Positions 1-8,409 of a stretch of DNA of 64,000 nucleotides are shown here, in pieces. The position numbers were made by a program, and so were the translations under genes. This DNA comes from Prochlorococcus sp. AG-409-L21. GTDB taxonomy: Bacteria > Cyanobacteriota > Cyanobacteriia > PCC-6307 > Cyanobiaceae. The notes beneath the pieces were generated by a model that made no database searches, had not been told where the DNA came from, and saw nothing but the letters and a program-made list of their open reading frames with translations. Numbering within the stretch: position 1 is the first letter of the stretch; each line of letters starts with the position of its first letter. The stretch is taken from contig QCKH01000003.1 of NCBI GenBank assembly GCA_003215475.1, forward strand, positions 103,094 to 167,093, read 5' to 3'.

Positions 1-1
1 T

Positions 2-229
2 ACTCTTTTTTATTTTTATAAAGCATGGATGGCACTCGGCCATGCTCTAGGTTGGTTAAACAGTCGTATTATTCTTGGATTGGTTTTTCTTATAGTTCTA
101 CAACCTATTGCTTTGGTTATGAGGTTTTTTGGTCATGACCCTCTCAGACAAACTAAAAATGCAATAAATGAGAAATCCTTTAAAGAAATAAAGAAAAATC
201 ATAGAATTGATTTGACACGTATTTTTTAA
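2..229 (+). CDS. SxtJ-family membrane protein, C-terminal part
   Basis: The frame is open from the window edge, so only about 75 C-terminal residues are present and the start lies outside. The visible part reads GWLNSRIILGLVFLIV, one membrane segment, then PIALVMRFFGHDPL, a pattern known from SxtJ-family small membrane proteins. The family's function is not established. It usually sits beside a carbamoyltransferase, DUF5989 and an SGNH hydrolase, and the last two follow here, which supports the call. The stop is three bases before the next gene, so the two are probably co-transcribed. The internal ATG at 29 is unlikely to be the start because homology-like sequence continues upstream of it. 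Confidence 0.7.
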   Translation, partial: TLFYFYKAWMALGHALGWLNSRIILGLVFLIVLQPIALVMRFFGHDPLRQTKNAINEKSFKEIKKNHRIDLTRIF

Positions 230-232
230 CAA

Positions 233-394
233 ATGAATGATTTTATAGATTTAATAAAGGATATTTGGGACTTTCTAAAAGTTCGTAAGAAATATTGGTT
301 AGCCCCTTTGATTGTTACTATTGTCCTAATGGGTGCACTAATTATTTTTACACAAGGATCCGTAGTAGCCCCTTTGCTATATTCCATATTCTAG
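233..394 (+). CDS. DUF5989-family small membrane protein
   Basis: A 53-residue protein with an N-terminal amphipathic stretch (DLIKDIWDFLKVRKKYWL), one hydrophobic helix at about residues 24-40, and the tail TQGSVVAPLLYSIF. This is the typical layout of DUF5989 proteins, which are found next to SxtJ-like proteins and carbamoyltransferases in surface-glycan and secondary-metabolite loci. Function is unknown. It starts three bases after the SxtJ stop and ends before a strong inverted repeat that probably terminates the transcript. A longer open frame that overlaps it (295-489) has no recognisable features. Confidence 0.75.
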   Translation: MNDFIDLIKDIWDFLKVRKKYWLAPLIVTIVLMGALIIFTQGSVVAPLLYSIF

Positions 395-442
395 GAAATT
401 CAAGAAAGATATTTTTATTCTTTGTCAATTATAAGTTCTATT

Positions 443-466
443 TAAAGTTGTTACATAACAACTTTA
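443..466. terminator. Bidirectional terminator-like inverted repeat
   Basis: A perfect 11-base inverted repeat (TAAAGTTGTTA and its complement) separated by two bases lies between the convergent ends of the DUF5989 gene and the SGNH-hydrolase gene. AT-rich tracts flank it on both sides. It can therefore serve as a terminator for both strands. The call rests on position and symmetry only. Confidence 0.5.
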
Positions 467-468
467 GA

Positions 469-1575
469 CTATTTTTGTATAACTCTTAGTATTTCTTCGG
501 CCATTACCTTGTTTCCGTATGGACCTAAATGTATGAAATCAAGAAAGATATTTTTTCGACCATTTAACCAATCAGTTGCATTGATAAAAGCGGCGCAGAA
601 ATCCTTATCCTTTTTACAAATTTTTTCGACCTCTTCCAATATCAATGGATAAACAACTTTAAATTGCTTTTTAAGTTCAAATAGATTTTTCTTTTCACTT
701 GGGTGAAAATACTCGAAATTTGTATTAGTTGTGAATAAAGTTGGTTGAAGTATTGCATAAAACTTTGCATCACGGGACCTTGATATCAAAAATGCTGAAT
801 GCCAGTTGGTTGCTAAGTGTTGAGCTATTAAGCGTGCTTTGTTTTTATCATTATTACAGTTGTAAAAAGATTGTCTTGAATCTGAGGCAGGAGAATCCTT
901 GTTTAACTTATAAGCAATAGCTTTGTAAGGTGCAAGAATAAAGTTTTTCAGTTTAGATTTTAATAATCCTCGCTTGAATATTTTTTGGATTTTAGCTTCA
1001 CGAGCATGTATCGGTATCGATGATATTTCAGTTCTACAGTAATACCCAACATCGTTTCCCCCATCATAAAATATTACAAATGAAGGCATATTTTGATCAG
1101 CAATCACAGTGATTAACTGGTTCAAAGATTGCCTAGAAGTCCAACCAACATCACCAAAATTGTAAACAGGAATGTTTGTTATTGAGTTGTAGTAGCTAGG
1201 GATTGTTTGATAATCTGAAACTCCATGACCAAAAATTGTAGATCCACCAAAAAACCATGTTGAGCCGTTAATTCGCTCCCCGCTTGATTTTCTGGTGTTA
1301 TATGGCCCACCGATATTTATAAACTGTGATTCAAGCTTACTAGTCTTCCAACCAATAAAACTCTTATATTCTGCATCAGTTTTTTTTTCATCATTCCAAA
1401 CTTGTATTGCAAAGTTCTTATTTTCATATGTTGGGTAAAATGCACGCTTATCAACTGTATCCAAATTTGCACGTGCTGTTTTTATCCTGTGCAATCGATA
1501 AAGTAAACTAGGGGTAAGGAATAAAGCTGTCAGAACTGCCAGGTTGATTGATAAAACTCTAAATAAATTTTTCAT
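469..1575 (-). CDS. Membrane-anchored SGNH/GDSL hydrolase
   Basis: A 368-residue protein with an N-terminal membrane anchor (about residues 8-26) and SGNH-hydrolase blocks: FFGGSTIFGHG near residue 108 (nucleophile Ser), GDVGWTS near 141, YDGGNDVG near 170 (Asn of block III) and DFIHLGPYGN close to the C-terminus (catalytic Asp-x-x-His). SGNH enzymes hydrolyse ester bonds such as O-acetyl groups. This one would act outside the membrane, plausibly trimming or editing acyl groups on the surface glycan. It faces the SxtJ/DUF5989 pair across a shared terminator, a grouping seen in other glycan islands. The true substrate cannot be read from sequence. Confidence 0.8.
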   Translation of the reverse strand: MKNLFRVLSINLAVLTALFLTPSLLYRLHRIKTARANLDTVDKRAFYPTYENKNFAIQVWNDEKKTDAEYKSFIGWKTSKLESQFINIGGPYNTRKSSGERINGSTWFFGGSTIFGHGVSDYQTIPSYYNSITNIPVYNFGDVGWTSRQSLNQLITVIADQNMPSFVIFYDGGNDVGYYCRTEISSIPIHAREAKIQKIFKRGLLKSKLKNFILAPYKAIAYKLNKDSPASDSRQSFYNCNNDKNKARLIAQHLATNWHSAFLISRSRDAKFYAILQPTLFTTNTNFEYFHPSEKKNLFELKKQFKVVYPLILEEVEKICKKDKDFCAAFINATDWLNGRKNIFLDFIHLGPYGNKVMAEEILRVIQK

Positions 1576-2153
1576 TATAAATAGTCAACAAATTTAAAGA
1601 TTTCTAGAATTCTTTTTATAGTAAATTATTTATAGTAAAGACCTAAAATATTTAAGAAATACAACTTAACCATGTAACTTAATCCCTGCGAGAAACTCTG
1701 CGAGCAAATGCTCAAAAATATCTGTAAAACTTAGTTATAGCTTAATTCGTTATCTGCATGCCATGCAGGTTCTCTACCAGCTCATCTATGGCAACAAATT
1801 CAAGACTTTAATTATATCAATCTTTTAAAGATTTTTTTAGAATCGTTGCTAATTTTTCAGTACTTTAAAGGGTTTAATTATTGAATTAATGATCTTAAAA
1901 TTGACCAGGAGAATAACAAGTTGTAACATGACTTCTGGAGCTACTTTTAATAAATTCCTACTTTCTTATAAGTTATGTCGGATAAGATTTAAGAAAAAAA
2001 TAAAGTAAGATTTTAGTAAGAGTTTCTTTTATGTTATTTCAGAAATAAGTGCCTTTGTAATAGATATTAATTTTGATATTGCAAGTACTTAAAGAATCTT
2101 ATGCTAAAAATTTCGAAATAACTACTTCTTTAAAATCTTAAATTAAATATATT
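1576..2153. other. 578-base gene-free stretch
   Basis: No coding frame of useful length is seen on either strand. The stretch is AT-rich and holds one recognisable item, a decayed tRNA-Ala-like 5' half on the minus strand at about 1741-1792, listed separately. It probably also contains the promoter of the SGNH-hydrolase gene. The mix of a tRNA relic and degenerate sequence looks like a scar from island turnover. Confidence 0.6.
1741..1792 (-). pseudogene. Decayed tRNA-Ala(GGC) 5' half
   Basis: Read on the minus strand, the segment carries the D-loop sequence AGCTGGTAGAG followed by the anticodon stem-loop CCTGC-ATGGCAT-GCAG, which matches the arm of a tRNA-Ala with anticodon GGC. The D-stem 5' strand is mutated (GATG in place of GCTC), and the variable loop, T-arm and 3' acceptor strand are not recognisable downstream. 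It cannot fold as a functional tRNA. In Prochlorococcus, tRNA genes are known integration targets, so a partial copy inside an island is plausibly an old attachment site. Confidence 0.6.
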
Positions 2154-3038
2154 TCAATATCTATTCTTAATTGGAGGCTTTTTACGAGAAATTAGTCTGA
2201 TTAAATGTTTTTTAAATTTAAAAAGTTTGTTCTTGAAGGGACTTTTCTTAATCAATGCCTTTAATTGAGATGAGAGAAAGGTTTTCTGTATTAATTCTTT
2301 TTCTGAGATATTTTCATTGATATTAATATTCCAAGCCTTGACACAATCTCCCTGTTGAGGAATTTTATCAGATGTTGATTCACTTGTTTTTTGTACAGCA
2401 ATCCAAGTATCTAGTATTTCAGACCAGCCTCCCATACTTAAATAATCAATGCATCCAGGAGTGTATTCTCTAATTAACCATTTTTTACCTCGTGGCGCTG
2501 CATCAACCTCAATTAAGTATGATTGAATAATTTTAAAGTTATTAATTTTGTAGAAATCATAAAAGAATTGAGGGCTAAATTGTAAGTAACCATGATCGAC
2601 TTGATTATTGGTTGGGGAACTATGTACAGCTATTCCCCCAACTTTCAATAAATCACAAATGTTCTTTAAAGACTGATTGATATTAAAAATATGCTCAGTT
2701 GTACCTCCGTCAAATACAAGATTATATTTATTTCCGAAATCTTTCGGTAAAGGTTCATTAAAGTTATGAATTATTTCGGAACCTTCGTAATCACTATAAT
2801 CTAGTGAAAAAACATTATCAAATCCTAAATAATTAAATAATTTATAAGAATCAATAAATGAATTATTCTTCTCATTAAATTCACATTTTATATTGAATTT
2901 CCTTAATATTCTTCTACATTCATAATCTTTTACATAACTATCTTGTTTGCCAAGTTGCAATGAGCTTCCTGAAAAGGGCTCCGGGCATAAATTGTTTAAT
3001 TCGCACAAAAGTGAATATGCATTTCTTGTCAGTCCCAT
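2154..3038 (-). CDS. SAM-dependent methyltransferase-like protein
   Basis: About 294 residues. The central part has the order of a class I methyltransferase: an acidic strand end (VFSLDYSDYEG), YNLVFDGGTTEHIFN in the position of motif II, then DLLKVGGIAVHSSPTNN, the usual loop after strand 5. The glycine-rich motif I is weak (SYKLFNYLGFDNVFSLD), so SAM binding is inferred, not shown. It could methylate a sugar or peptide-linked group in surface-glycan assembly. I chose the ATG at 3038; a TTG four codons upstream is also possible. It stands alone between two gene-poor gaps that both contain tRNA-like remnants. Confidence 0.6.
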   Translation of the reverse strand: MGLTRNAYSLLCELNNLCPEPFSGSSLQLGKQDSYVKDYECRRILRKFNIKCEFNEKNNSFIDSYKLFNYLGFDNVFSLDYSDYEGSEIIHNFNEPLPKDFGNKYNLVFDGGTTEHIFNINQSLKNICDLLKVGGIAVHSSPTNNQVDHGYLQFSPQFFYDFYKINNFKIIQSYLIEVDAAPRGKKWLIREYTPGCIDYLSMGGWSEILDTWIAVQKTSESTSDKIPQQGDCVKAWNININENISEKELIQKTFLSSQLKALIKKSPFKNKLFKFKKHLIRLISRKKPPIKNRY

Positions 3039-3402
3039 TTTGCAAGACAATTATTTTTAATATAATACTAATATTTACGGCTTCTTAGTTAACAATAATA
3101 CCTATAATAACATTTGACTCTTAATCTAATGAATAATAGCACAACGGACGATATCTTAGAAACTGCAATGTGCCTTATACGCCATCAAGAAAGCGCACTA
3201 TTTTCGCAATTTACAATTAGTTGTAATCTGTAACGCCTGCTATAGTAATGTGCCTCAACTATTTCTAGCCCTTCATAGTAAGCAGGGATTCAGCGTTTCA
3301 AGTCCGCTGTCTCCATTTACTGAAATTATTAAAAGCACTATTTTATAAACTATAGTGCGTTATCGATCATAATCTTTTTTTTAGAATGGAATCTTTTCGA
3401 TT
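3039..3402. other. 364-base gene-free stretch
   Basis: No coding frame is supported. The stretch contains a degenerate tRNA 3' half on the plus strand (about 3252-3315, listed separately) and a seven-base-pair hairpin at 3335-3358 (GCACTAT / ATAGTGC, ten-base loop). The word GCACTATTTT occurs both at about 3196 and in this hairpin, and AATGTGCCT occurs at about 3168 and 3247, suggesting partial duplication. It also separates divergent genes and must hold their promoters. Confidence 0.5.
3252..3315 (+). pseudogene. Decayed tRNA-like 3' half (Ala-type)
   Basis: The segment lines up with a tRNA from the D-arm to the 3' end. CCTTC-ATAGTAA-GCAGG stands in the anticodon arm position, then the five-base variable loop GATTC, the T-arm AGCGT-TTCAAGT-CCGCT, and GTCTCCA as acceptor 3' strand. 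The anticodon loop is corrupt and the 5' acceptor strand is absent, so it is not a working tRNA. The T-arm and acceptor resemble a tRNA-Ala. With the remnant at 1741-1792 it brackets the methyltransferase gene. Confidence 0.45.
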
Positions 3403-4230
3403 ATGACTATAAACATTATATATACAGTTAATACTAATAATTATGATAAGATTATTTTATCTAAACAAATCTTAAATTTCTTAAAAAAAAGAAGTGATTT
3501 CAAGTTTATTATATTTACAGATTTTCCTGCATTTTTTAACGATGTTGATTCCATAGAAACTGTTCATATCAAACCTATTTCTCTGGATAGATTTAAACTA
3601 ATAGGTAACTCCTTTTCAAAAAGTATTACTATCCCAAATGGGATAAGTCTTGATAGATATATTAAGATTAATCCAGTTCATGTTTTACCAACACATGATT
3701 TTTCAATTTATCATGATGCGCGCGTTTCATTAAATACTAATTTTTTCCTCTTAATTGAATCTTTTAAGTCTTTTGATTGGATTTCAGTCCCTCATCGTTA
3801 TAGGAAAACATTTGTAGATGAAGCTAGAATTTGTTTTGCATATAGTAAAATCTCTTATAAGCAATACTCCCAATTAAAATCATATTCTAATGAAGTCGGA
3901 TTTACTAGTGATAATAAGCAGAAATACCCTCTTTCTGAAAATGGTTTAATAATTAGAGCCAACAATGATAGAGTTTTAAAAGTTTGCGAGCAATGGACAT
4001 ACATTACTTGTCTATTTCAATGTAGAGATCAATTATCCCTTTTGCTAGCTTTATATAACCTTAGGCATCTTAATCTAAGTAGAATTTTTTTACCTGAAAG
4101 TTTCAATCGAAATAATTATTGGAAGCTTCACAAAAGAAGAACCTCTCTATCTAAAATGAGAATTCTTCTTAGAAAGTTTACTTATTTCCTAAGATATATA
4201 TATATCTGTTTAAATGATATAAAGAGATAG
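3403..4230 (+). CDS. DUF616 glycosyltransferase-like protein
   Basis: A 275-residue cytoplasmic protein. Visible DUF616 (TOD1/MUCI70-type) features are SIYHDARVSL near residue 105 in the place of a nucleotide-sugar DxD-like site, VPHRYRKTFVDEA near 127, then LSENGLIIRANN and CRDQLSLLLAL. The family has a GT-A-like fold and is thought to transfer sugars, though few members are characterised. Codon use is strongly AT-biased even for this genome, and the gene is flanked by gene-poor sequence, both suggestive of recent transfer. It converges on the dehydratase gene at 4241 with a ten-base gap. Confidence 0.65.
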   Translation: MTINIIYTVNTNNYDKIILSKQILNFLKKRSDFKFIIFTDFPAFFNDVDSIETVHIKPISLDRFKLIGNSFSKSITIPNGISLDRYIKINPVHVLPTHDFSIYHDARVSLNTNFFLLIESFKSFDWISVPHRYRKTFVDEARICFAYSKISYKQYSQLKSYSNEVGFTSDNKQKYPLSENGLIIRANNDRVLKVCEQWTYITCLFQCRDQLSLLLALYNLRHLNLSRIFLPESFNRNNYWKLHKRRTSLSKMRILLRKFTYFLRYIYICLNDIKR

Positions 4231-4240
4231 AATAAAAACT

Positions 4241-6187
4241 TTAAAGAATATTCTGCTTGCTTTTCCAGTCTGGTACAATTTCAGCTAATATTCTTAGGCT
4301 ATTTTCTAAATCATTAGATTTAAGTAAAGCCTCTAATTCTTTAACCTTGCTCCATAAATCTAAATCCTCGGAATAAGATTCAATAGCTTTGAAAATTAGA
4401 GGGTGCTTAGTTGGTAGCGACTCTCCATTAATAAGTAGCTCTTCATATAGCTTTTCCCCAGGCCTTAATCCAGTTTTAATTATTTCTATATCACCCTGAG
4501 GATTGGCTTCATTTTTTATAGTTAGACCACTTAGACTAATCATTTGCTTGGCAAGGTCAATTATCTTTACTGGTTCTCCCATCTCTAGAAGGAAGATCTC
4601 TCCTCCTGTTGACATTACAGCAGCTTGAAGTACGAGTTCTACTGCTTCTGAAATAGTCATAAAATATCTTATAACTTCTTCGTGAGTAACAGTTATAGGA
4701 CCTCCATTTGCAATTTGAGATTTAAATTTAGGAACAACAGATCCTGAAGATCCTAGAACATTGCCAAATCTAACTAAGGAATATGATGTACTACTTATAT
4801 TGCTTTGATGTTGAGAATACCCTTCTTCTTTTGCGTATTGATGAACTATTAATTCAGCTAACCTTTTAGATGCACCCATTATATTTGTTGGCCTTACTGC
4901 TTTATCTGTTGAAATAAAAATAGCTTTCTGTAATTTAGCTTCCCTAGCGGCTTCACAAATTGCTTTTGTTGACAATAAGTTATTAGAAATTCCTTGGACT
5001 GGGTTTGCTTCAACTAGAGGAACATGTTTATATGCTGCAGCATGAAAGACAACATTAATGTTTTCATTGGTAAATAGTTCCTTTACAAAATTTCCATCCG
5101 CCGCGTTACCCAGAACAGGTTTAATAATAGTTTCTATTTCTAGATATTGATTATAGCTGCTTAATTCTTGATGTATTTTGTATAGATTTATTTCACTTAT
5201 ATCTAATAAAATTATCTTTGTAGGCTGCAATTTAAGAACTTGCCTTGAAAGTTCACTTCCTATAGACCCCCCAGCACCAGTTATACATACTACCTTTCTT
5301 GAGATTACTGATTCTACTAGATATGGGTTAGTATTAACAGAATTCCTGCCAAGTAGATCTTCAACTTCTATAGGTTTAAGAGAATCAATTTTAACTCTTC
5401 CATTAGTTAGGTCATCAATAGAAGGCATTTCATAAATATCAACACCTGATTTTCTAACCTGTTCAAATATTAGTCCTTTATTTTTATTGCTTAATGATGG
5501 AATAGCTAGGTAAACTTGTTCAATTCTTCCTCGAATCTTCTTAAATGATTTGAAAGGATATATTTTTATTCCATATAATGATCTTTGCCATAGGCTAGGG
5601 TCATCATCAAGAAAAGCTTCTACTATATATTTACTAGTAAGTCTTAAGGAAGCTGCTAATTGTGCTCCTGATCTACCTGCACCATAAATAGCCACACGAA
5701 TTAATTTGTTCTCTTTAGATTGTGAGAAGTAGTATAAAAGTATATCTCTTAAAATAAATCTAATAGTGCCATTTAAAGCGCTAAGAATAATCCATAGTGC
5801 AAACCAAAATCGCAAAGATAGTAGTTTATTAAATACAATATTGCTTATGAAAGCCAAAGCTAAAACAACAAGAACATTCCTTGCTAAAAGCTTGTATATC
5901 TCAATACTTCCAATATACCTGGTAAGGCTTTTATATTGACCAGTTGATGGATATAGAATAGAAACTATAAATATAGATATTAAGAGTAAATTTGTAAAGT
6001 TAGATATATTATTTAATTGCAACCTGTCAAATACTAGCCATCTACTTAAATACATAGAAAACACGAGAAGAACTATATCTATTAGTAGAATTATGGTTTT
6101 TCTTTGAAGTAGATTAAGACTTGATAAAATACAAAATATTTGTTTCTGGTAAAATGAAAGGTTAAATAATTTTTTCATAATTAGCAT
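4241..6187 (-). CDS. Membrane NDP-sugar 4,6-dehydratase (PglF/WbpM/CapD family)
   Basis: A 648-residue protein with several N-terminal membrane helices, a first Rossmann segment (YGAGRSGAQLAASL), and a C-terminal extended short-chain dehydrogenase domain (CITGAGGSIGSELS). The active-site region reads STDKAVRPTNIMGASKR, where Met replaces the usual Tyr of YxxxK; MxxxK with the preceding TDK is the hallmark of PglF/WbpM dehydratases. These convert UDP-GlcNAc to the 4-keto-6-deoxy sugar, the entry to bacillosamine, QuiNAc/FucNAc or nonulosonic acids. The WbpL-type transferase follows 11 bases upstream in the transcript, so the pair likely makes and loads the first sugar. Start could be 6187 or the in-frame ATG at 6178. 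Confidence 0.88.
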   Translation of the reverse strand: MLIMKKLFNLSFYQKQIFCILSSLNLLQRKTIILLIDIVLLVFSMYLSRWLVFDRLQLNNISNFTNLLLISIFIVSILYPSTGQYKSLTRYIGSIEIYKLLARNVLVVLALAFISNIVFNKLLSLRFWFALWIILSALNGTIRFILRDILLYYFSQSKENKLIRVAIYGAGRSGAQLAASLRLTSKYIVEAFLDDDPSLWQRSLYGIKIYPFKSFKKIRGRIEQVYLAIPSLSNKNKGLIFEQVRKSGVDIYEMPSIDDLTNGRVKIDSLKPIEVEDLLGRNSVNTNPYLVESVISRKVVCITGAGGSIGSELSRQVLKLQPTKIILLDISEINLYKIHQELSSYNQYLEIETIIKPVLGNAADGNFVKELFTNENINVVFHAAAYKHVPLVEANPVQGISNNLLSTKAICEAAREAKLQKAIFISTDKAVRPTNIMGASKRLAELIVHQYAKEEGYSQHQSNISSTSYSLVRFGNVLGSSGSVVPKFKSQIANGGPITVTHEEVIRYFMTISEAVELVLQAAVMSTGGEIFLLEMGEPVKIIDLAKQMISLSGLTIKNEANPQGDIEIIKTGLRPGEKLYEELLINGESLPTKHPLIFKAIESYSEDLDLWSKVKELEALLKSNDLENSLRILAEIVPDWKSKQNIL

Positions 6188-6198
6188 ATATGTCTTGA

Positions 6199-7149
6199 TC
6201 AGCTTGATAAGAGATCAAATTGATTTGCTTTGGTTCTGTCAAGCCAGAATCCTATTATTAATTCTATTAATCCAGTTATCATAACTGATTTCAAATCAAA
6301 TAAAATATAAGTTACTCCCATAAACAGGCTTCCTGAAATATAAAGTGAAGATACTTGGCTATGGGACCAGCCTGCCTGATATAAGCGTTGGTATAGATGC
6401 AACTTATGTGCTTTGAAGATATTTTGCCCTGCAAATAAACGTCTAAGTACGCAGATGCAAGCATCTGCAAGCATTGGCAGGGCAATTAAAACTATAGATA
6501 TAGCCTCAAAATAACTTTTTGATTGCAAGGATATAAAGACTAACAGACCCCCTAGAAAAGTACTTCCAATATCTCCCATAAAAATCTTAGCTGGATGCCA
6601 GTTCCACCAAAGAAAACCTAATAAACCACCAATAATTGGCCATAGATTCATTCCACTTGAGATTGAAAAAGTAGCTATTACCAGGCACATACATCCAGCA
6701 ACTAGGCCATCGACTCCATCCATAAAATTAATGAAGTTGATAATTGCAGTAGAGGTAATAATAATTGTTATGTATTCAAAAAAAACAAATATTCCAGATC
6801 TTAGTAAATCATCTGAATAAAGATTCGATGTTTTTATAAGAAAATATGAAGTAGTTAATTGAATAAGATATCTAAACCATCTTGGTACTACTTTTATATC
6901 ATCAACAAATCCTACTAATGCCATAGGTAGTAAATATAAAACTTTTAAGCCACCTATAAATGGCAGCATTAGCAAGTAGGCACTAATAAAAGCTAACCCT
7001 CCCCCGGAAGGCGTTGGATTTTCGTGAGAGCTTCTATTGTTAGGGTTATCTAGGCAGTATAATCTTAATTTAGGAAGTAAAAGATATATTAAAATGCTCG
7101 AGAAAATCCCTGATAATAAGAGAATTAATATATCGCTATAAATATTCAT
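6199..7149 (-). CDS. Polyprenyl-phosphate HexNAc-1-phosphate transferase (WecA/WbpL type)
   Basis: An integral membrane glycosyltransferase-4 enzyme of about 316 residues with some ten hydrophobic segments. Family motifs present are NNRSSHENPTPSGGG (substrate and metal loop), VDDIKVVPRW, NFINFMDGVDGL (Asp cluster) and FMGDIGSTFLGG. It transfers a HexNAc-1-phosphate from UDP to undecaprenyl phosphate, starting the repeat unit on the cytoplasmic face. I prefer the ATG at 7149, giving a 14-base overlap with the upstream glycosyltransferase; a TTG at 7167 is the other option. The overlap implies translational coupling. Confidence 0.88.
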   Translation of the reverse strand: MNIYSDILILLLSGIFSSILIYLLLPKLRLYCLDNPNNRSSHENPTPSGGGLAFISAYLLMLPFIGGLKVLYLLPMALVGFVDDIKVVPRWFRYLIQLTTSYFLIKTSNLYSDDLLRSGIFVFFEYITIIITSTAIINFINFMDGVDGLVAGCMCLVIATFSISSGMNLWPIIGGLLGFLWWNWHPAKIFMGDIGSTFLGGLLVFISLQSKSYFEAISIVLIALPMLADACICVLRRLFAGQNIFKAHKLHLYQRLYQAGWSHSQVSSLYISGSLFMGVTYILFDLKSVMITGLIELIIGFWLDRTKANQFDLLSS

Positions 7150-8302
7150 TTCGAGAAAGCAGTTCAATTAGTCTTTTCTTTACTTCATTATAGCTGAAAT
7201 GATGATCAAAAATCCCCTTTGTTTGTTCATGATTAGAAGAAAGCTTTCTTGTAGATATCTTTTCAAATATTGACTTTAACTCATTATAATCTCTATAGAG
7301 TATTCCTACCTTATTTTGTTTAGAAAAGGTAGCCATTTCATAACACCATTGAGGTACTATTGGAGTCAATCCTGCATTTAGGTATTCAGGGTACTTATTT
7401 GTTATATGGTATTTAAATCTATAATCTTTTGAGGAATAAGGAAGTAAGCCATATGAGCATCTTAGTAGAATTGGTATATATTCTTTTTGTTTAAGAAATC
7501 CATGGAATATTACTTTCTTTGACTTTATATATTTTTCTTTTAGTCCTTCTAGTTGGGGGCCTGAACCAATAATATGAAGTAGACATTTAGATTCAATTGC
7601 AAGGAAGTTATCAATCATTTCAATCGTATCAAAACTTTGTGTTAAGTTACCTAGGAACACTAAATCATTACTTCTTTCTAATTGATATTTATTATAATCT
7701 ATTGGTTTCAAGCTCATTGGTATATAAGTATAATTTGATTTAATTAATTTTGACTTTTTATCTGGGAAGTTGAGATTTATATTTTCTCCTAAACCAATAA
7801 AATGATCAATTTTGTAGATCCAAATCTCTATTAGGATCCGCTCAAAAAAATTATAAGCGATGCCTTTTAAGGACTTTAAGCTTGTAAAGGGAGAGTCTCT
7901 TACGTCAACTATTATTGAAATGTTCTTTCTTAATATCTTTACAAGTAGAATAGCTATTATTGAATAAGAATGAGGGTATGAAACTATCCAGACTTTATTC
8001 TTACTTCTAATTGCTTTTAAGAACAATGATATTGAAAAGCAAATATTTGAGATTATTCTTGCTATTGTTCGGTTCTTCTTATAAGATGTTGCGTTACATA
8101 GTTGTATTGAATAAGTTGAATCAATCAATTTAAGTGAACTTTTTTTTCTAAAACTTTTTTTAAAGTGGTCAAAACTTGAAGTGAAGTATGTCGATTTATA
8201 ACCTAGTTCACCAACAATATGACAAATTTGATGAGCCCTCCACTGTTTTTCACCTTCAAAAGGTAGAGGCTCCATATAATTAACTATACCAACTGAAATC
8301 AT
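7136..8302 (-). CDS. GT-B fold glycosyltransferase (GT4-like)
   Basis: A 388-residue protein with the two-domain GT-B layout. The N-terminal half has NYMEPLPFEGEKQWRAHQI (acceptor side loop) and VWIVSYPHSY. The C-terminal half begins NDLVFLGNLTQSFDTIE and continues HIIGSGPQLEGLKEKYI and VIFHGFLKQKEYIPILLR, the usual nucleotide-sugar site of GT4 enzymes, with the glutamate position in KYPEYLNAG. It probably adds the second or third sugar of the repeat unit. It overlaps the phosphosugar transferase gene, which places the two in one operon. Donor and acceptor are unknown. Confidence 0.75.
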   Translation of the reverse strand: MISVGIVNYMEPLPFEGEKQWRAHQICHIVGELGYKSTYFTSSFDHFKKSFRKKSSLKLIDSTYSIQLCNATSYKKNRTIARIISNICFSISLFLKAIRSKNKVWIVSYPHSYSIIAILLVKILRKNISIIVDVRDSPFTSLKSLKGIAYNFFERILIEIWIYKIDHFIGLGENINLNFPDKKSKLIKSNYTYIPMSLKPIDYNKYQLERSNDLVFLGNLTQSFDTIEMIDNFLAIESKCLLHIIGSGPQLEGLKEKYIKSKKVIFHGFLKQKEYIPILLRCSYGLLPYSSKDYRFKYHITNKYPEYLNAGLTPIVPQWCYEMATFSKQNKVGILYRDYNELKSIFEKISTRKLSSNHEQTKGIFDHHFSYNEVKKRLIELLSRNEYL

Positions 8303-8409
8303 TTTCTAGTCTCTCCTTTTGTAACTATAAGATCAAAAGTTCTATTACATCAAGCTAGTTTTTACATTTTCGAAATACCTCTATATAGTCACACTTAATT
8401 GCTTAGCAT

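Noticed and set aside
295..489. 64-codon plus-strand frame
   Set aside because: It overlaps the DUF5989 gene in another frame, runs into the convergent terminator, and has no ribosome site or recognisable sequence.
1754..1770. Near-palindrome CTGCATG-C-CATGCAG as a terminator or operator
   Set aside because: It is the anticodon arm of the tRNA-Ala remnant, which explains the symmetry better.
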